DNA from: Omnitrophica bacterium RIFOXYB12_FULL_50_7
GTDB lineage: Bacteria; Omnitrophota; Omnitrophia; Omnitrophales; Aquincolibacteriaceae
Reading direction: 5' to 3'
NCBI GenBank assembly: GCA_001804345.1
Contig: MHFU01000166.1
Span: 1-14,846 of the forward strand
Length of the DNA stretch: 14,846 bases
The translations under genes were made by a program, and so were the position numbers. Each line of letters starts with the position of its first letter. Position 1 is the stretch's first letter. This document shows, in pieces, positions 13,045 to 14,846 of the stretch. Under the pieces are notes generated by a model. That model worked only from the letters and a program-made list of their open reading frames with translations. It did no database searches and was not told the DNA's origin.

Positions 13045-14286
13045 ATGGATAGATCAGCCGATGCGAAAATATTCGATGTAGAACAAATAAGAAAAGACTT
13101 CCCGATCCTCCGGGAACAAGTCTACGGCAAGCCGCTCACGTATCTGGATAACGCGGCGACGACGCAAAAGCCTCTGGCTGTGATCGATACCCTGACGCAG
13201 TATTATTCCAAAGAGAATGCGAATATTCATCGGGGTATTTTCTGCTTGAGCGAGCAGGCGACCAAGCGTTACAAGAGCGCGCGGCATAAGGTCCAGGAAT
13301 TTCTGGGCGCGGCTTCGGATAAAGAGATCATTTTTGTTCGTGGAACCACGGAAGCCCTCAATCTTGTGGCGCAGTGTTATGGCAGGACTTTCCTCAAGGC
13401 GGGGGATGAGGTCCTTATCACGCATATGGAGCACCATTCCAATATCGTGCCCTGGCAGATGCTTTCGGAAGAGATCGGCATCAAGCTCAAGGTGGTTCCG
13501 ATTAACGATCAAGGCGAACTCATTTTGGAAGAATTAAAAAAACTTCTCACGGACAATGTGAAATTCGTGGCCGTCGTCCATATCTCGAATGCGCTTGGTA
13601 CCATCAATCCTGTCAAGGAGATCATCCGGTTGGCACATGCGAAGGGAATTCCCGTAGTGGTCGATGGCGCGCAGGCCGTGGCGCATACGCCTGTGAATGT
13701 TCGGGACCTTGACTGCGATTTTTACGCCTTTTCCGGTCATAAACTTCTCGGGCCGACGGGGATCGGGGTGCTTTACGGGAAAAAAGAATTTCTTGAGAAA
13801 ATGCCGCCTTATCAGGGAGGTGGCGACATGATCCGTTCCGTGACTTTTGAAGAGACAACCTATAATGACCTGCCGTATAAATTCGAGGCCGGCACGCCCC
13901 ACATCGCGGGCGTGATCGGGCTTGGCGTGGCCATTGATTACATCAGTTCGATTGGGCTCGGACGGATCGAGGCTTATGAACAGGAACTCTTGAACTATGG
14001 GACCGAGAAGCTTTTACAGGTCCCAGGCCTCAGGCTCATCGGAACCGCGAAGCACAAGTCCGCCATTCTTTCCTTCGTATTGGGTGAGGCTCACGCACAT
14101 GATATCGGGACGATCCTGGATCGCCAGGGGATTGCGATTCGTGCGGGTCATCATTGCGCCATGCCCGTGATGCAGCGTTTCAATGTGCCGGCCACGACGC
14201 GTGCGTCGCTCGCTTTTTATAATACACGCGAAGAGATCGATCGTTTGGTCGCCGCGCTTCATGAAGTGACGGAGGTGTTCCAATGA
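13045..14286 (+). CDS. sufS: Cysteine desulfurase SufS (group II)
   Basis: A 413-residue PLP enzyme that takes sulfur from L-cysteine as an enzyme-bound persulfide, releasing alanine, and passes it to SufU. Motifs in order: YLDNAATTQKP, ANIHRGIFCLSEQAT, FVRGTTEALNLV, THMEHHSNIVPWQ, VDGAQAVAH (PLP Asp), and FSGHKLLGPTGIGVLYG with the PLP-binding Lys233. The catalytic Cys371 is in IRAGHHCAMPVMQRF, whose RxGHHC context marks SufS/CsdA enzymes rather than IscS. The ATG follows AAGGATGAGGA. It is 58 bp after sufD, with heptad palindrome H5 in between. Its stop lies in a GTTCCAATGA segment that is repeated exactly at the sufU start, suggesting the two genes once overlapped. Confidence 0.98.
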   Translation: MDRSADAKIFDVEQIRKDFPILREQVYGKPLTYLDNAATTQKPLAVIDTLTQYYSKENANIHRGIFCLSEQATKRYKSARHKVQEFLGAASDKEIIFVRGTTEALNLVAQCYGRTFLKAGDEVLITHMEHHSNIVPWQMLSEEIGIKLKVVPINDQGELILEELKKLLTDNVKFVAVVHISNALGTINPVKEIIRLAHAKGIPVVVDGAQAVAHTPVNVRDLDCDFYAFSGHKLLGPTGIGVLYGKKEFLEKMPPYQGGGDMIRSVTFEETTYNDLPYKFEAGTPHIAGVIGLGVAIDYISSIGLGRIEAYEQELLNYGTEKLLQVPGLRLIGTAKHKSAILSFVLGEAHAHDIGTILDRQGIAIRAGHHCAMPVMQRFNVPATTRASLAFYNTREEIDRLVAALHEVTEVFQ

Positions 14287-14366
14287 TAAAAAATAAAGGG
14301 GTCAGTCACCATTTTAGGGAAATGGTGACTGACCCCTTTATGCTCGCGAGGAAGGGGTTCCAATGA
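14277..14366. repeat. Direct repeat of the sufS/sufU junction
   Basis: GTTCCAATGA occurs at 14277-14286, ending in the sufS stop TGA. It recurs at 14357-14366, containing the sufU start ATG. With flanking bases, 14 of 16 match. Removing the 80 bp between copies leaves one GTTCCAATGA in which ATGA would serve as both stop and start. Confidence 0.75.
14294..14340. repeat. 21-bp inverted repeat, copy B
   Basis: Perfect 21-bp arms (14294-14314 and 14320-14340) enclose a 5-base loop. The arms match those at 6940-7006. There is no T-tract after the stem, so an intrinsic terminator is not supported. It fills most of the sufS-sufU gap. Confidence 0.92.
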
Positions 14367-14818
14367 ACGAGGATATTCGCGAACTTTACCAGCAGATGAT
14401 CATGGACCATAACAAAAACCCGCGGAATTTTCACGCGATGGCGGATGCCGATCGGACGGCGGAAGGCTACAACCCTCTTTGTGGGGACCATTTCAAAGTT
14501 TATGTGAAAATGGAAGGTGAGATTATCAAGGACATCAGTTTTGACGGTTCGGGATGCGCGATCTCGAAATCCTCCGCTTCGATGATGACGGCGGCGCTCA
14601 AAGGGAAAACCCGGGCCGAAGCCAAGGCCCTTTTTGAAGAGGTCCATAAGATGCTCTCCCGCGGGATCGGCGAACCGTTCGATGCGGCCAAGGTTGGGAA
14701 GCTTGCGACGTTTTGCGGTGTGTGTGAATTTCCGTCGCGCGTCAAGTGCGCAACGCTTCCGTGGCATACCCTGCTTGAGGGCCTGGATCCTACAGGGAAG
14801 CAGGTAACTACCGAATAA
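14363..14818 (+). CDS. sufU: SufU-type sulfur acceptor / Fe-S assembly protein
   Basis: A 151-residue SufU, the zinc-binding sulfurtransferase that takes persulfide sulfur from SufS and passes it to SufBCD. Conserved ligands are Cys40 and Asp42 (NPLCGDH), Cys65 (GSGCAISKSSASMM) and Cys129 (FPSRVKCATLPW). The insert before the last motif, which separates SufU from IscU, is present (about residues 92-115), and no IscU-type LPPVK motif is seen. Two further Cys (118 and 121, in FCGVCEF) lie just before the ligand Cys129; as far as I recall the family usually has a non-Cys GV..FP there. The ATG lies after GGAAGGGG. It ends the suf operon as far as visible; 28 bases of non-coding sequence remain in the window. 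Confidence 0.95.
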   Translation: MNEDIRELYQQMIMDHNKNPRNFHAMADADRTAEGYNPLCGDHFKVYVKMEGEIIKDISFDGSGCAISKSSASMMTAALKGKTRAEAKALFEEVHKMLSRGIGEPFDAAKVGKLATFCGVCEFPSRVKCATLPWHTLLEGLDPTGKQVTTE

Positions 14819-14827
14819 ATTCTTCGT

Positions 14828-14841
14828 CTGCTGATAGGCAG
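14828..14841. repeat. Possible decayed copy of the CCTGCC-type palindrome
   Basis: CTGCTGATAGGCAG matches the nested element at 6970-6983 (CTGCCGGTAGGCAG) at 12 of 14 positions and retains the CTGC/GCAG pairing. It is cut off by the window end. Confidence 0.35.
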
Positions 14842-14846
14842 CGAAA

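Noticed and set aside
14294..14340. Intrinsic terminator between sufS and sufU
   Set aside because: The stem is long and perfect, but there is no T-tract, and identical arms occur at another locus, so a repeat element is the better call.

Overview
The window is about 14.8 kb of gene-dense bacterial DNA, with every supported gene on the + strand. Lipoprotein and Sec signal peptides and a periplasmic-type NlpC/P60 enzyme point to a diderm-like bacterium. No rRNA, tRNA or other phylogenetic marker is present. The gene mix and dense short palindromes in the gaps remind me of uncultured candidate phyla such as Omnitrophota, but this is a weak guess.

Region 1 (1-4515) holds housekeeping genes: a CspA-type cold shock protein with an intrinsic terminator, the ribosome-associated GTPase TypA/BipA, a cyclophilin-type prolyl isomerase lipoprotein, and an HI0933/YhiN-type flavoprotein. 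The flavoprotein carries an 84-bp in-frame palindromic insertion.

Region 2 (4516-6942) is a tight three-gene cluster: a secreted SH3-NlpC/P60 peptidase, a secreted protein with a possible PsbP/DcrB-like fold, and an unrecognised 127-aa protein. The genes overlap by 14 and 4 bp.

Region 3 (6943-14818) is a SUF iron-sulfur cluster assembly locus. A 21-bp inverted repeat is followed by a sigma70-like promoter whose -10 box overlaps a CTATAC-N7-GTATAG dyad. Then come an Rrf2/IscR-like regulator with three Cys, sufB, two unrecognised secreted genes, sufC, sufD, sufS and sufU. SufBCD is the scaffold, SufS supplies sulfur and SufU accepts it; the Rrf2 protein probably senses cluster status and controls the locus. 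Every non-overlapping junction from sufB to sufU carries a palindromic repeat or repeat fragment.

The least ordinary content is in the gaps. One repeat class is REP-like, with GGGG(A/T)C(A/T)G-type boxes paired as hairpins. It includes two identical 21-bp inverted repeats, one holding a second 20-bp element nested in its loop, and one copy flanked by a duplicated sufS/sufU stop-start junction. The other class is a set of five heptad-phased palindromes: arrays of degenerate 7-nt units, a short spacer, then the complementary array. Each locus has its own core word (CAA, AACG, CAACG or GTACAT) but the same architecture. I do not recognise this second class as a named element.
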